Of a stretch of DNA of 7,717 nt, positions 1 through 6,332 are shown piece by piece (the stretch's first letter is position 1; each line of letters starts with the position of its first letter). The notes under the pieces were generated by a model. That model was not told the DNA's origin and ran no database searches. It worked only from the letters and a program-made list of their open reading frames with translations. The DNA is taken from positions 1 through 7,717 of the forward strand of contig CAMZED010000068.1 in NCBI GenBank assembly GCA_947305675.1, in the 5' to 3' direction. Source of the DNA: an uncultured Clostridia bacterium (GTDB lineage Bacteria > Bacillota > Clostridia > Oscillospirales > CAG-382). A program made the translations under genes and the position numbers.

Positions 1-16
1 CAACACAAAAAATCAC

Positions 17-45
17 TTGACAAGCGCCGACGGATAAGTTAGTAT
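17..45 (+). promoter_or_regulatory. putative sigma-A promoter of the amylase-malQ operon
   Basis: A perfect -35 box TTGACA (17-22) is followed after 17 bases by TAGTAT (40-45), a 4-of-6 match to the -10 consensus. A better -10 match, TATGAT (43-48), sits too far away at 20 bases. The -10 segment lies in the first copy of a 21-bp tandem duplication, so a second copy of the same element is present at 61-69. No CcpA cre-like site was recognised. This is a sequence match only. Confidence 0.5.
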
Positions 46-70
46 GATTGACGGATAAGTTAGTATGATC
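29..70 (+). repeat. 21-bp tandem duplication in the amylase leader
   Basis: Bases 29-49 and 50-70 are two head-to-tail copies of a 21-base unit starting GACGGATAAG, identical except for the last base (T versus C). The unit contains the -10-like region and an ATG. The ATG in the first copy (44) is followed by a stop after four codons. The ATG in the second copy (65) is in frame with the amylase and would add 13 residues before the signal peptide. Twenty-one bases is about two helical turns, so any protein bound to both copies would lie on the same DNA face. Confidence 0.9.
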
Positions 71-103
71 AAGGTAACGGGAATAATTTCACGGAGGAAG
101 AAA

Positions 104-1738
104 ATGAAACGCTTGCTTACCGTCGCCGCGGCCGCGGCGCTGATATTCGCACTTTTTGCCTGCGATAAGCCTTTGCCGGACTCATCCGGCAAATATATTC
201 TCAACAGCGAGGGCGAAGCCGTGATAGACGGCGTGGATATGACTTTTTGCGATCCCGAACCCGGCAACGAGCGGGTTTTTTACGAGATTTTCGTCGGTTC
301 GTTCTCCGATTCCGACGGCGACGGGATAGGCGACCTGCGCGGGATAATCAACCGTTTTGATTACCTCAACGACGGAGATCCCGCATCCGGGGTGAGTTTA
401 GGAGTGGAAGGCATTTGGCTTACGCCGGTTTTCAGATCATCGTCTTACCACAAATACAACGTGATCGATTATTATGGGATCGATCCGGATTTCGGCACCG
501 AAGATGATTTTAAAGAACTTATCTCCCTATGCCACGAGCGCGGAGTGAAGCTGATAATCGACCTGCCGATAAACCATACTTCGGAACTTAATCAGTGGTT
601 CATCAAATTCGCTTCTTCCCACCGCGAAGGCGATGCCGAAAGCGAATATTACGGATTCTATTCCTATTATACCGAGGGCGAGGCGGCGCCGGCCGGCAGG
701 CAGTTCAAAAAGGTTTCGGGAACTGATATATATTATGAATGTAACTTTGCCGACAGTATGCCGGAACTTGATTTCGACAACGATAAAGTCAGGGCCGCCG
801 TGCTCGACGTCGCAAAGCATTACCTTGAAATGGGTGTCGACGGATTCAGGTTCGACGCCGCAAAATACATTTATCTCGGCGACAACGTCAAGTCGGCTGA
901 ATTTTGGAAATGGTACGTCGGCGAACTCAGAAAGATATCTCCCGACGTTTATACCGTCGCCGAGGTATGGGACAGCGACGGGATCACCGACAAATATTAC
1001 GGCGCGACGGATTGCTTCAACTTCACGACTTCGCAATCGTCGGGGCTGATCGCAGGCACCGCCGACGCCGGCAACGTGAACACATATACCTCCTACGTCG
1101 AAAAATATGTCGAGCGTGTAAAATCCGAACGCGAAAGCGCGATGCTTGTATCTTTTCTGACGAATCACGATATGGACCGCGCCGCGGGATTCCTCACGGC
1201 GGCGAGCGGCAACAACTTTGTCGCGGCGAATCTTTATTTGCTCACGCCGGGATCGCCTTTTATTTACTACGGCGAGGAGCTTGGTATGCGCGGATCGCGC
1301 GGGGCGGCTTCGACCGACGCGAACCGCAGGCTTGCGATGCTTTGGGGCGACGGCGACACCGTGAAGAACCCCGAGGGATCGACTTACCCCGCTTCGAGTC
1401 AGACCGAAAACACCGTGGAATCGGTAAAAGGAGACGGCGACAGTCTTTATAATCACTATAAGAAACTTATAATGGTACGCAAAGCAAATCCCGAGATTGC
1501 TTGCGGGAAATATACCGCCCTGAGTTTTGAAAACACCAAGCTCGGCGGGTTTATTTCGACAGCCGACAGCGGAACCGTGTGTGTGATCCATAATACCACC
1601 GCGCGCGAATTGAGCGTCGACCTTTCGGAAGTGACCGATATTTCGTTCGGCGGGATCACCGCATATCTGGGCGGCGACGCGACGCTTGATGGGAATTTGC
1701 TTACGATATCCGCAAAAACCAGCGTTGTTTTGCGCTGA
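104..1738 (+). CDS. alpha-amylase family (GH13) lipoprotein
   Basis: This 544-residue protein is predicted to hydrolyse alpha-1,4-glucan links in starch or maltodextrin at the outer face of the membrane. The start at 104 is chosen because GGAGG (93-97) lies 6 bases before it and because it directly begins a lipoprotein signal peptide: K2-R3, a hydrophobic core, and lipobox L17-F18-A19-C20. An in-frame ATG at 65 has no comparable ribosome site. All four GH13 regions are visible: D153-L-P-I-N-H158 (region I), R249-F-D251 with the nucleophile, A-E287-V with the acid/base, and N354-H-D356 with the transition-state stabiliser. A D71-G-D-G-I-G-D77 loop resembles the calcium-binding loop of the alpha-glucosidase/oligo-1,6-glucosidase branch. 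About the last 90 residues should form the C-terminal beta domain. Exact specificity (alpha-amylase, neopullulanase or alpha-glucosidase) cannot be decided by eye. It is first in an operon with malQ. Confidence 0.93.
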   Translation: MKRLLTVAAAAALIFALFACDKPLPDSSGKYILNSEGEAVIDGVDMTFCDPEPGNERVFYEIFVGSFSDSDGDGIGDLRGIINRFDYLNDGDPASGVSLGVEGIWLTPVFRSSSYHKYNVIDYYGIDPDFGTEDDFKELISLCHERGVKLIIDLPINHTSELNQWFIKFASSHREGDAESEYYGFYSYYTEGEAAPAGRQFKKVSGTDIYYECNFADSMPELDFDNDKVRAAVLDVAKHYLEMGVDGFRFDAAKYIYLGDNVKSAEFWKWYVGELRKISPDVYTVAEVWDSDGITDKYYGATDCFNFTTSQSSGLIAGTADAGNVNTYTSYVEKYVERVKSERESAMLVSFLTNHDMDRAAGFLTAASGNNFVAANLYLLTPGSPFIYYGEELGMRGSRGAASTDANRRLAMLWGDGDTVKNPEGSTYPASSQTENTVESVKGDGDSLYNHYKKLIMVRKANPEIACGKYTALSFENTKLGGFISTADSGTVCVIHNTTARELSVDLSEVTDISFGGITAYLGGDATLDGNLLTISAKTSVVLR

Positions 1739-1745
1739 AGGAGGA
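1738..1745 (+). promoter_or_regulatory. ribosome binding site of malQ, touching the amylase stop
   Basis: AAGGAGGA begins on the last base of the amylase TGA stop and ends 7 bases before the malQ ATG. A ribosome terminating on the amylase therefore covers the malQ initiation site, which suggests translational coupling of the two genes. Confidence 0.8.
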
Positions 1746-1752
1746 ACGGTAA

Positions 1753-3216
1753 ATGGAAAGAAGAAGCGGAGTTTTACTTCATATTTCATCACTTTGGGGC
1801 GATTATTCCTGCGGAACTTTCGGGAAAGCCGGGCGGAAATTTGTCGATTTCCTTCACAGTTCAGGCTTTTGTTGTTGGCAGGTGCTTCCGTTTTGTCTGC
1901 CGGACGTATTTTCGTCGCCCTACAGTTCTTACAGCGCGTTTTCGGTGAATCCGAATTTCATCGATCTCGAGCAGCTTTGCGACGTCGGTCTATTGAGCGC
2001 CGAAGAACTTTCGGCGGCAAAACAGAAATCGCCTTACGTTTGCGAATTCGACCGTCTTTCGGCGGAGCGGTTCGCGCTGCTGCAAAAAGCGTCGGACAGA
2101 ATGACGCGCGGCGCCGATTTTTATGAATTTTTCGAATCGCACACCCACACCGAAAAGTTTTGTGAATTTATGGCGCGGCGCGCCGCCAACGGCGGAAAAG
2201 ATTTCCGCGAATGGGATTTCGACGGTTTTGACGAAAAGGTTTACGAGACCTGGCGTTTTATTTGCTATGTTTTTATAAGGCAATGGAAGGATCTGAAATC
2301 CTACGCCAACGAAAAAAACATAAAAATCATCGGCGATATTCCGATCTACGTCGCAGCCGACAGCGCCGACGTCTGGGAATCGCCCGGTCAGTTTCTGCTG
2401 GACGCGCGCAAGCGCCCCACAAGGGTCGCGGGGGTGCCGCCGGATTATTTCAGCGCCAACGGACAGCTTTGGGGCAACCCGATCTACGACTGGAAAAAGA
2501 TGAGTGCGGACGGGTTTGCATGGTGGCGCGACAGGATCGCCTTTATGGCAGAGCTGTTCGATTGCGTGCGTATCGACCACTTCCGCGGGATCGAATCGTA
2601 TTATTCCTGTGAACCTGACGCACCCGACGCCCGCGACGGGATATGGAGCAAAGGCCCCGGGATGAAGTTGATAAACGCCCTGCGCGAAGCGGCGGGCGGC
2701 TGTGAACTGATCGCCGAGGATCTGGGGATAATAACGCCCGAGGTAAAGGCGCTGGTCGAAAAAAGTTCCTGCCCCGGGATGAGGGTATTTCAGTTCGGAT
2801 TCGACGGGGACTCCGGCAACGCTCACCTTCCCTATAATTACCCCAAAAACTGCGTCGCCTATACCGGCACGCATGACAACAACACGCTGTTGTGGTTCAT
2901 TTGGGAACTCGACGGTGAAACCCGCGGGAGAATTCTTTCGTACTGCGGGTTCGAACGTCCCGACTGGAACTGCCGCGAAGCCTATTATTCGGTCATACGC
3001 ACAATGCTTTCCAGCGTTGCCGACACGGTGATATTCCCGCTTCAGGACCTTTTGCTTTACGGCGCGGACACAAGGATGAACCGTCCCGGCGTGAGCGAGG
3101 GGAACTGGGGCTGGCGTTTCACCGAGGAACAGCTTAACGGGCTCGACCGGAATTATCTGCGCGATGGTAACGGACTTTACGGCAGGATCGCGGAAGACCC
3201 CGCTACCGAAAAGTAA
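1753..3216 (+). CDS. malQ: 4-alpha-glucanotransferase (amylomaltase, GH77)
   Basis: This 487-residue cytoplasmic enzyme transfers alpha-1,4-glucan segments between maltodextrins, releasing glucose and making longer chains. Its length fits the short bacterial/plant DPE1-like form (about 500 residues), not the long E. coli form (about 690). Visible GH77 signatures are S-P-Y-S-S-Y-S-A-F near residue 57, P229-P-D-Y-F-S-A-N-G-Q-L-W-G-N-P, nucleophile D275 in R-I-D-H-F-R-G, acid/base E322 in A-E-D-L-G, and D375 in G-T-H-D-N-N. The spacing from D275 to E322 (47) is as in Thermus aquaticus amylomaltase. There is no signal peptide. One oddity is that the usual proline in the N-terminal 'SLP' motif is tryptophan (S-L-W-G). 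It is cotranscribed with the upstream amylase lipoprotein, which suggests processing of imported starch fragments. The start is fixed by a strong ribosome site. Confidence 0.96.
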   Translation: MERRSGVLLHISSLWGDYSCGTFGKAGRKFVDFLHSSGFCCWQVLPFCLPDVFSSPYSSYSAFSVNPNFIDLEQLCDVGLLSAEELSAAKQKSPYVCEFDRLSAERFALLQKASDRMTRGADFYEFFESHTHTEKFCEFMARRAANGGKDFREWDFDGFDEKVYETWRFICYVFIRQWKDLKSYANEKNIKIIGDIPIYVAADSADVWESPGQFLLDARKRPTRVAGVPPDYFSANGQLWGNPIYDWKKMSADGFAWWRDRIAFMAELFDCVRIDHFRGIESYYSCEPDAPDARDGIWSKGPGMKLINALREAAGGCELIAEDLGIITPEVKALVEKSSCPGMRVFQFGFDGDSGNAHLPYNYPKNCVAYTGTHDNNTLLWFIWELDGETRGRILSYCGFERPDWNCREAYYSVIRTMLSSVADTVIFPLQDLLLYGADTRMNRPGVSEGNWGWRFTEEQLNGLDRNYLRDGNGLYGRIAEDPATEK

Positions 3217-3234
3217 GAATATTAAGATTATAAA

Positions 3235-3269
3235 AAAGAAACAAGCCGGTTTTTCCGGCTTGTTTCTTT
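3235..3269. terminator. bidirectional intrinsic terminator between malQ and the nucleosidase gene
   Basis: A 15-bp perfect stem (3235-3249 with 3255-3269) encloses a TTTTT loop and has a GCCGG core next to the loop. It lies 18 bases after the malQ stop and 22 bases past the end of the convergent nucleosidase gene. The A-rich left arm gives a U-rich tract for minus-strand transcripts. On the plus strand the right arm ends in TTTCTTT, a moderate U tract. It should therefore serve both operons. Confidence 0.88.
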
Positions 3270-3291
3270 GATTTTCCTGTTTGCGTTGCAG

Positions 3292-4083
3292 TTAAAAGTT
3301 CTCGACAATAGAGAGAACTATCTTGGCGCATCTCGCGGCTGCTTCCGCTTCGAACACACTGTAATCGACAAACTCGGTCTCGCTCGGTTTGTCGGATATC
3401 GCGCGGATAACCACAAAGGGCGTCGAGTTAAGATAGCACGCCTGCGCGATCGCGGCGCCCTCCATCTCGCAGCACATACCGCCGAAATCGGCAATTATAC
3501 GTTCTTTTTGCTCTTTGGCAGAGATAAACTGGTCCCCCGAGCAAACTCTTCCTTCAAAAACGCCGATCTCGGGAGCGGATTCTTTTATCGCCTTCACGGC
3601 TTTTTCTCTCAATTTTTCGTCGGCGGGAAAAGCGTAACGCCCGGTGTAAGGTATTTCGCCTTTCGTAAAACCTATCGGCGAAACGTCGAAATCGTGCTGA
3701 ACGGCGTCGACGGCGACGACGATATCGCCGATATCGATCCGGTCGTCAAGCGAACCGGCGACTCCGGTGTTTAAGACCGCGGTACAGCCGAAATCGTTTA
3801 TCAGCGTATTGGCACAGATACCGGCGTTGACTTTGCCCATGCCGCATTTTACAATAACAACGTTTTTTCCGCCGATCTGCCCTTCACAATACTCCATACC
3901 GGCGATCGTGGTCACTTTGGAAATATTCGCCGCTTTTTTAAGCGAATCGACTTCCACGTCCATCGCGCCGATTATCCCGATCGCTTCCTTTGCCCGCGGC
4001 TCGTTCTTAACGCCGCATCCGGCAAATATTGTCGAAGAAACGGCTATGATAAAGCATAAAACAAAAATGAATGTTTTTCTCAT
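3292..4083 (-). CDS. predicted exported lipoprotein 5'-methylthioadenosine/S-adenosylhomocysteine nucleosidase
   Basis: This 263-residue protein belongs to the MtnN/Pfs nucleoside hydrolase family. That family cleaves adenine from methylthioadenosine, S-adenosylhomocysteine and 5'-deoxyadenosine. After an N-terminal extension the family fold starts at I-G-I-I-G-A-M (35-41). Catalytic residues match E. coli MtnN: E44 (E12), E208 in C-E-M-E-G (E174) and D231 in R-A-I-S-D (D197). Also visible are N-T-G-V-A-G-S (105-111) and S-G-D-Q-F (182-186). The extension M-R-K, a hydrophobic stretch and I-F-A-G-C23 form a good type II signal peptide, so the enzyme is probably anchored outside the membrane; ordinary MtnN is cytoplasmic and lacks this. 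The mature part contains several cysteines (for example C204-C205). The ribosome site is weak (GGGGG, 7 bases before the ATG on the minus strand). It is a single gene, divergent from the XRE regulator. The family call is firm; export is inferred from the signal. Confidence 0.93.
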   Translation of the reverse strand: MRKTFIFVLCFIIAVSSTIFAGCGVKNEPRAKEAIGIIGAMDVEVDSLKKAANISKVTTIAGMEYCEGQIGGKNVVIVKCGMGKVNAGICANTLINDFGCTAVLNTGVAGSLDDRIDIGDIVVAVDAVQHDFDVSPIGFTKGEIPYTGRYAFPADEKLREKAVKAIKESAPEIGVFEGRVCSGDQFISAKEQKERIIADFGGMCCEMEGAAIAQACYLNSTPFVVIRAISDKPSETEFVDYSVFEAEAAARCAKIVLSIVENF

Positions 4084-4111
4084 AAACAGCCCCCGTGATT
4101 TATTTCACATG

Positions 4112-4140
4112 ATTTTACCACATCACGTCAAAATATGCAA
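4112..4140 (-). promoter_or_regulatory. putative promoter of the nucleosidase gene
   Basis: On the minus strand TTGCAT (4140-4135) is followed after exactly 17 bases by TAAAAT (4117-4112), a 5-of-6 match to the -10 consensus. This lies 28 bases upstream of the start codon. An imperfect dyad, GTGA-6-TCAC (4095-4108), falls just downstream, where an operator could lie, but it is short. The -35 match is weak. Confidence 0.5.
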
Positions 4141-4274
4141 TATGAATAAGAAAAAAGAGCATAGATGACAATTTGTCCGGTTCCAATGTGTGAATTTTAT
4201 CCGCAACCGTGCCGAATAGACCGTCTTGAATGAATCACCGCCTGTCGCTTGTAAGCGCAAACATCAACGATTAC

Positions 4275-4289
4275 TTGTTTTTGAAACAA
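4275..4289. promoter_or_regulatory. inverted repeat upstream of the XRE promoter, possible operator
   Basis: TTGTTT-ttg-AAACAA is a perfect 6-bp dyad with a 3-base spacer, ending 33 bases before the -10 box of the regulator gene. Its size fits binding by a dimeric HTH protein, and XRE regulators commonly control their own promoters. It is AT-rich and short, so it could be chance. A second small dyad, CGCTT-gt-AAGCG, lies at 4246-4257. The rest of the 4141-4274 stretch shows nothing that could be identified. Confidence 0.35.
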
Positions 4290-4300
4290 TGAATTGATTA

Positions 4301-4328
4301 TTGCTTTCCCGACCGATCCTGCTATAAT
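4301..4328 (+). promoter_or_regulatory. promoter of the XRE regulator gene (extended -10)
   Basis: TGCTATAAT (4320-4328) is a perfect extended -10 element. Sixteen bases upstream is TTGCTT (4301-4306), a weak -35, as is common when the -10 is extended. A CACCGGTG palindrome (4336-4343) follows just downstream, near the expected transcription start, and could be an operator. Confidence 0.7.
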
Positions 4329-4367
4329 GGAATTACACCGGTGACAAAAAACTTGGAGGTGCATAAA

Positions 4368-5525
4368 ATGCAGCTTGAATTAGGAAAAAGAATACGCGAG
4401 CTCCGTCATCGCGACGGGCGAACGCAGGAGGACCTTGCCGAAGCGATCGGCGTGACCTCACAAGCGATCAGCCGCTGGGAAGCTAACGGCGGGTATCCCG
4501 ATATGGAAATGATCCCGTCCATAGCAAACTATTTCGGGATCACGATAGACGAATTGTTCGGATACGAAAACGACCGCGAGCGGAAGATAGACGCGATCAT
4601 TGAGCGTTCCGAGGAACTTCATCAAGTGGATCAGGGCAAAGATGAAGGCGTGGACGAATGTATTTCGTATCTGCGCGACGCTCTGATCGAATTCCCGGGA
4701 AACGAGCGGATAATGATGCGGCTTGCGGTGGTTCTGCGCGACGCGGGTTTCGTACGATACGGTCAGCACCCTATTTGGGATGAAAACGGTTATTTTGCCG
4801 AGGATGTTGAACTGCACAGAAAAAACGAATTCTGGAAAGAAGCGATAAAAGTGTTTGAAAAGCTGAACGTCACCGCTTCTGAGAAATTGCTTCACGACGT
4901 GCGTTGTGAGCTTCTTATGCTGTATGACCTCACCGGCGAATACGATAAAGCCAAAGCGCTGGCTCTGACCTTTCCAGCAGGAAATATGAACCGCGCTGCA
5001 GCGCTCACCTTTTCCGCCGACGGACAAAAGCGAGTCGAATATGCCGGGAAACGCCTGATTTCGCTCTTTGAGGAACTGATCGAGCAGATGGTCTCTACTG
5101 CGCAGCTTTGCAAAAAAAACTTCGACGACCGCACGGCGCTGGAGACTGTGCAGAATGCGATCAAACTGTCAAAAGAATTCTTTACAGACGGCAATTTCGG
5201 GAATTTCCACGGAACTCTGGTCACGCTTTATCTTTACCTGTCTTACCTGCAATGGCGCGAGGGAATGAGCGACGACGCCTTCGCGTCGCTTGACTTGGCA
5301 CTCGATCACGCAAAAAGTTTTCAGGCGCTTGCTGACAAACGGGACGCATATTACACAACGCCCCTGCTGCGTTTCGTTGCTGTCGAGACCGTAGGCATCA
5401 TCCGCGATCCTCTGACGCTTGCAGAGGACTGGCCGTGGTGGGTCATCCCGGATCCCGAAGATATTGAAAACGATATCAAATCCGATCCGCGCTGGGATGC
5501 ATGGGTAAAACGAACGAAGGAATAA
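4368..5525 (+). CDS. XRE-family HTH transcriptional regulator with long helical C-terminal domain
   Basis: This 385-residue protein starts with a Cro/C1-type HTH domain (about residues 5-64). The helix-turn-helix itself is T19-Q-E-D-L-A-E-A-I-G-V-T-S-Q-A-I-S-R-W-E38, followed by the typical I-D-E-L-F-G (60-65). Residues 70-385 are helix-rich and look like a TPR-type array (for example the stretch around A-L-I-E-F-P-G-N-E-R and the Y-D-L-T-G-E-Y-D-K-A-K repeat-like segment). Such a domain may sense a peptide or protein partner. The tail is Trp-rich (W-P-W-W, W-D-A-W). The start at 4368 is preferred over an in-frame GTG at 4341 because GGAGGT (4355-4360) precedes it by 7 bases. There is no membrane segment. 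The targets are unknown; it is divergent from the nucleosidase gene and alone in its transcript, so control of itself or of its divergent neighbour is a reasonable guess. Confidence 0.88.
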   Translation: MQLELGKRIRELRHRDGRTQEDLAEAIGVTSQAISRWEANGGYPDMEMIPSIANYFGITIDELFGYENDRERKIDAIIERSEELHQVDQGKDEGVDECISYLRDALIEFPGNERIMMRLAVVLRDAGFVRYGQHPIWDENGYFAEDVELHRKNEFWKEAIKVFEKLNVTASEKLLHDVRCELLMLYDLTGEYDKAKALALTFPAGNMNRAAALTFSADGQKRVEYAGKRLISLFEELIEQMVSTAQLCKKNFDDRTALETVQNAIKLSKEFFTDGNFGNFHGTLVTLYLYLSYLQWREGMSDDAFASLDLALDHAKSFQALADKRDAYYTTPLLRFVAVETVGIIRDPLTLAEDWPWWVIPDPEDIENDIKSDPRWDAWVKRTKE

Positions 5526-5550
5526 CCGGCAAAACAAACGAAATTGCCGG
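5526..5550. repeat. small inverted repeat directly after the XRE stop codon
   Basis: CCGGCAA (5526-5532) pairs with TTGCCGG (5544-5550) across an 11-base A-rich loop. No T tract follows, so it is not a terminator by itself; a genuine one lies 40 bases downstream. It could stabilise the 3' end of the mRNA, or it may relate to the other TTGCCG copies found before the AbiEi-like gene. Confidence 0.5.
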
Positions 5551-5590
5551 AAAGTGTATCAATTCAAACAACAACAGAAGATCAGATGTA

Positions 5591-5616
5591 AAGCGGGGCT
5601 TCGGCTCCGCTTTTTC
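5591..5616 (+). terminator. intrinsic terminator of the XRE regulator gene (UUCG tetraloop)
   Basis: A 9-bp stem (5591-5599 with 5604-5612, one G-U pair) closes a C(UUCG)G tetraloop. The right arm runs into TTTTTC. This is a textbook rho-independent terminator, 66 bases after the stop codon, and it separates the regulator from the next transcription unit. Confidence 0.93.
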
Positions 5617-5648
5617 TTGCAAGTTCGCGGAATTGTATGAAAAAAGTC

Positions 5649-5677
5649 TTGATTATTTGCCGGTTCCGTGCTATACT
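5649..5677 (+). promoter_or_regulatory. promoter of the AbiEi-like gene and probably of the downstream sensor
   Basis: TTGATT (5649-5654) and TATACT (5672-5677) are separated by exactly 17 bases. The -10 is extended by TG at 5669-5670 (TGCTATACT), the same extended form as at the XRE promoter. It lies 50 bases before the start codon of the AbiEi-like gene and just after the preceding terminator. Confidence 0.75.
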
Positions 5678-5702
5678 ATTATCGTCAATCAATTTGCCGA
5701 TT
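5655..5702 (+). promoter_or_regulatory. direct repeat flanking the -10 box, possible AbiEi operator
   Basis: ATTTGCCGGTT (5655-5665, in the promoter spacer) and ATTTGCCGATT (5692-5702, after the -10) agree at 10 of 11 positions and start 37 bases apart. AbiEi-type antitoxins are known to repress their own promoters through repeated sites, so these copies are candidate autoregulatory operators. The link to this protein is inference. Confidence 0.35.
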
Positions 5703-5726
5703 TTGTAAGAAGAAAGTGATAGCGCG

Positions 5727-6332
5727 ATGACCAAAGCCGAAATTGCAAAAAAAGTGATAAATGACTCCGGCGGTATAGCAAAAACCTCCGAGTTTCTTGC
5801 TGCAGGTCTTTATAAATCCGACATCGGAAAACTCGTGAACGACGGGCTGCTTGAACGCATCCGTCACGGGTTTTATCAGCTTGCCGGAAACCTTGATATT
5901 ACGGAGGCGGAGTATCTCTCCCGCCTCATCCCGGAAGGGATCGTCTGTGTGGAATCCGCGCTTTTCCATTACGGATATACCGACTTTACTCCGCGTGAGT
6001 GGTCTATCGCCGTTCCCCGCGCTGTCTCCCAGCCGAAGTTGAAAACAGCCGGTGTGCCGTTCAAGGCGTATTATATCCAGTCTGACCTCTATGATCTCGG
6101 AAAAACGCAAGCGGATTTCGACGGCACGACACTTCCGATCTACGATAAGGAACGCACGATCTGCGATTGCTTCAAATACCGCACCAAACTGGATAACGAG
6201 CTGTTTGCAAAAGCGGTCAAAGCGTATGCGGCTGATGAGAATAAAAACCTTGCCAATCTCAGCAAATATGCAAAGCAGCTTCGGGTTTATAAAAAAGTGA
6301 CTGATATAATGGAAGTGCTGCTCAATGGCTGA
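5727..6332 (+). CDS. AbiEi-family (type IV) antitoxin-like transcriptional regulator
   Basis: This 201-residue protein matches the AbiEi family, whose members neutralise the AbiEii nucleotidyltransferase toxin and repress their own operon. Residues 1-55 form the N-terminal winged-helix region, including G15-G-I-A-K-T-S-E-F and the wing R44-I-R-H-G-F-Y-Q-L. Residues 56-201 carry family-typical blocks: V-E-S-A-L-F-H-Y-G (75-83) and Y139-D-K-E-R-T-I-C-D-C-F-K-Y-R (139-152). The length is normal for the short form and the gene is intact. The ribosome site is weak (AGAAAG, about 10 bases before the ATG). No AbiEii toxin follows in the 1385 bases downstream, and none precedes it. The stop overlaps a 20-codon open frame, then comes a membrane sensor gene. 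It may be an orphan regulator kept for control of the neighbouring gene. The family call rests on recognition of motifs, not on a search. Confidence 0.85.
   Translation: MTKAEIAKKVINDSGGIAKTSEFLAAGLYKSDIGKLVNDGLLERIRHGFYQLAGNLDITEAEYLSRLIPEGIVCVESALFHYGYTDFTPREWSIAVPRAVSQPKLKTAGVPFKAYYIQSDLYDLGKTQADFDGTTLPIYDKERTICDCFKYRTKLDNELFAKAVKAYAADENKNLANLSKYAKQLRVYKKVTDIMEVLLNG

Noticed and set aside
1..70. Direct repeats as the beginning of a CRISPR array
   Set aside because: There are only two copies, directly abutting with no spacers, and no cas gene is nearby. This is a tandem duplication.
65..103. Upstream in-frame ATG as the amylase start
   Set aside because: It would put a 13-residue, Arg/Lys-containing extension before an already complete lipoprotein signal peptide, has no ribosome site before it, and lies in the duplicated promoter/leader unit. 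The ATG at 104 has GGAGG at correct spacing.
527..1792. Long open frame of 421 codons on the minus strand opposite the amylase
   Set aside because: It lies antisense to a gene with all GH13 catalytic motifs, its translation is Arg/Val/His-rich without any recognisable domain, and it has no convincing promoter or ribosome site. It is a by-product of the coding strand's codon bias.
1990..2874. Minus-strand open frame of 294 codons opposite malQ
   Set aside because: It is antisense to the conserved GH77 catalytic region, with no family motif and composition typical of a shadow frame.
4341..4367. GTG at 4341 as the start of the XRE regulator
   Set aside because: No ribosome site precedes it, it lies only 12 bases after the -10 box, and the real GGAGGT lies inside this extension, before the ATG at 4368.
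5526..5550. Hairpin after the XRE stop as the main terminator
   Set aside because: The stem is only 7 bp, the loop is 11 bases and there is no T tract. The UUCG hairpin at 5591-5616 is a far better terminator.
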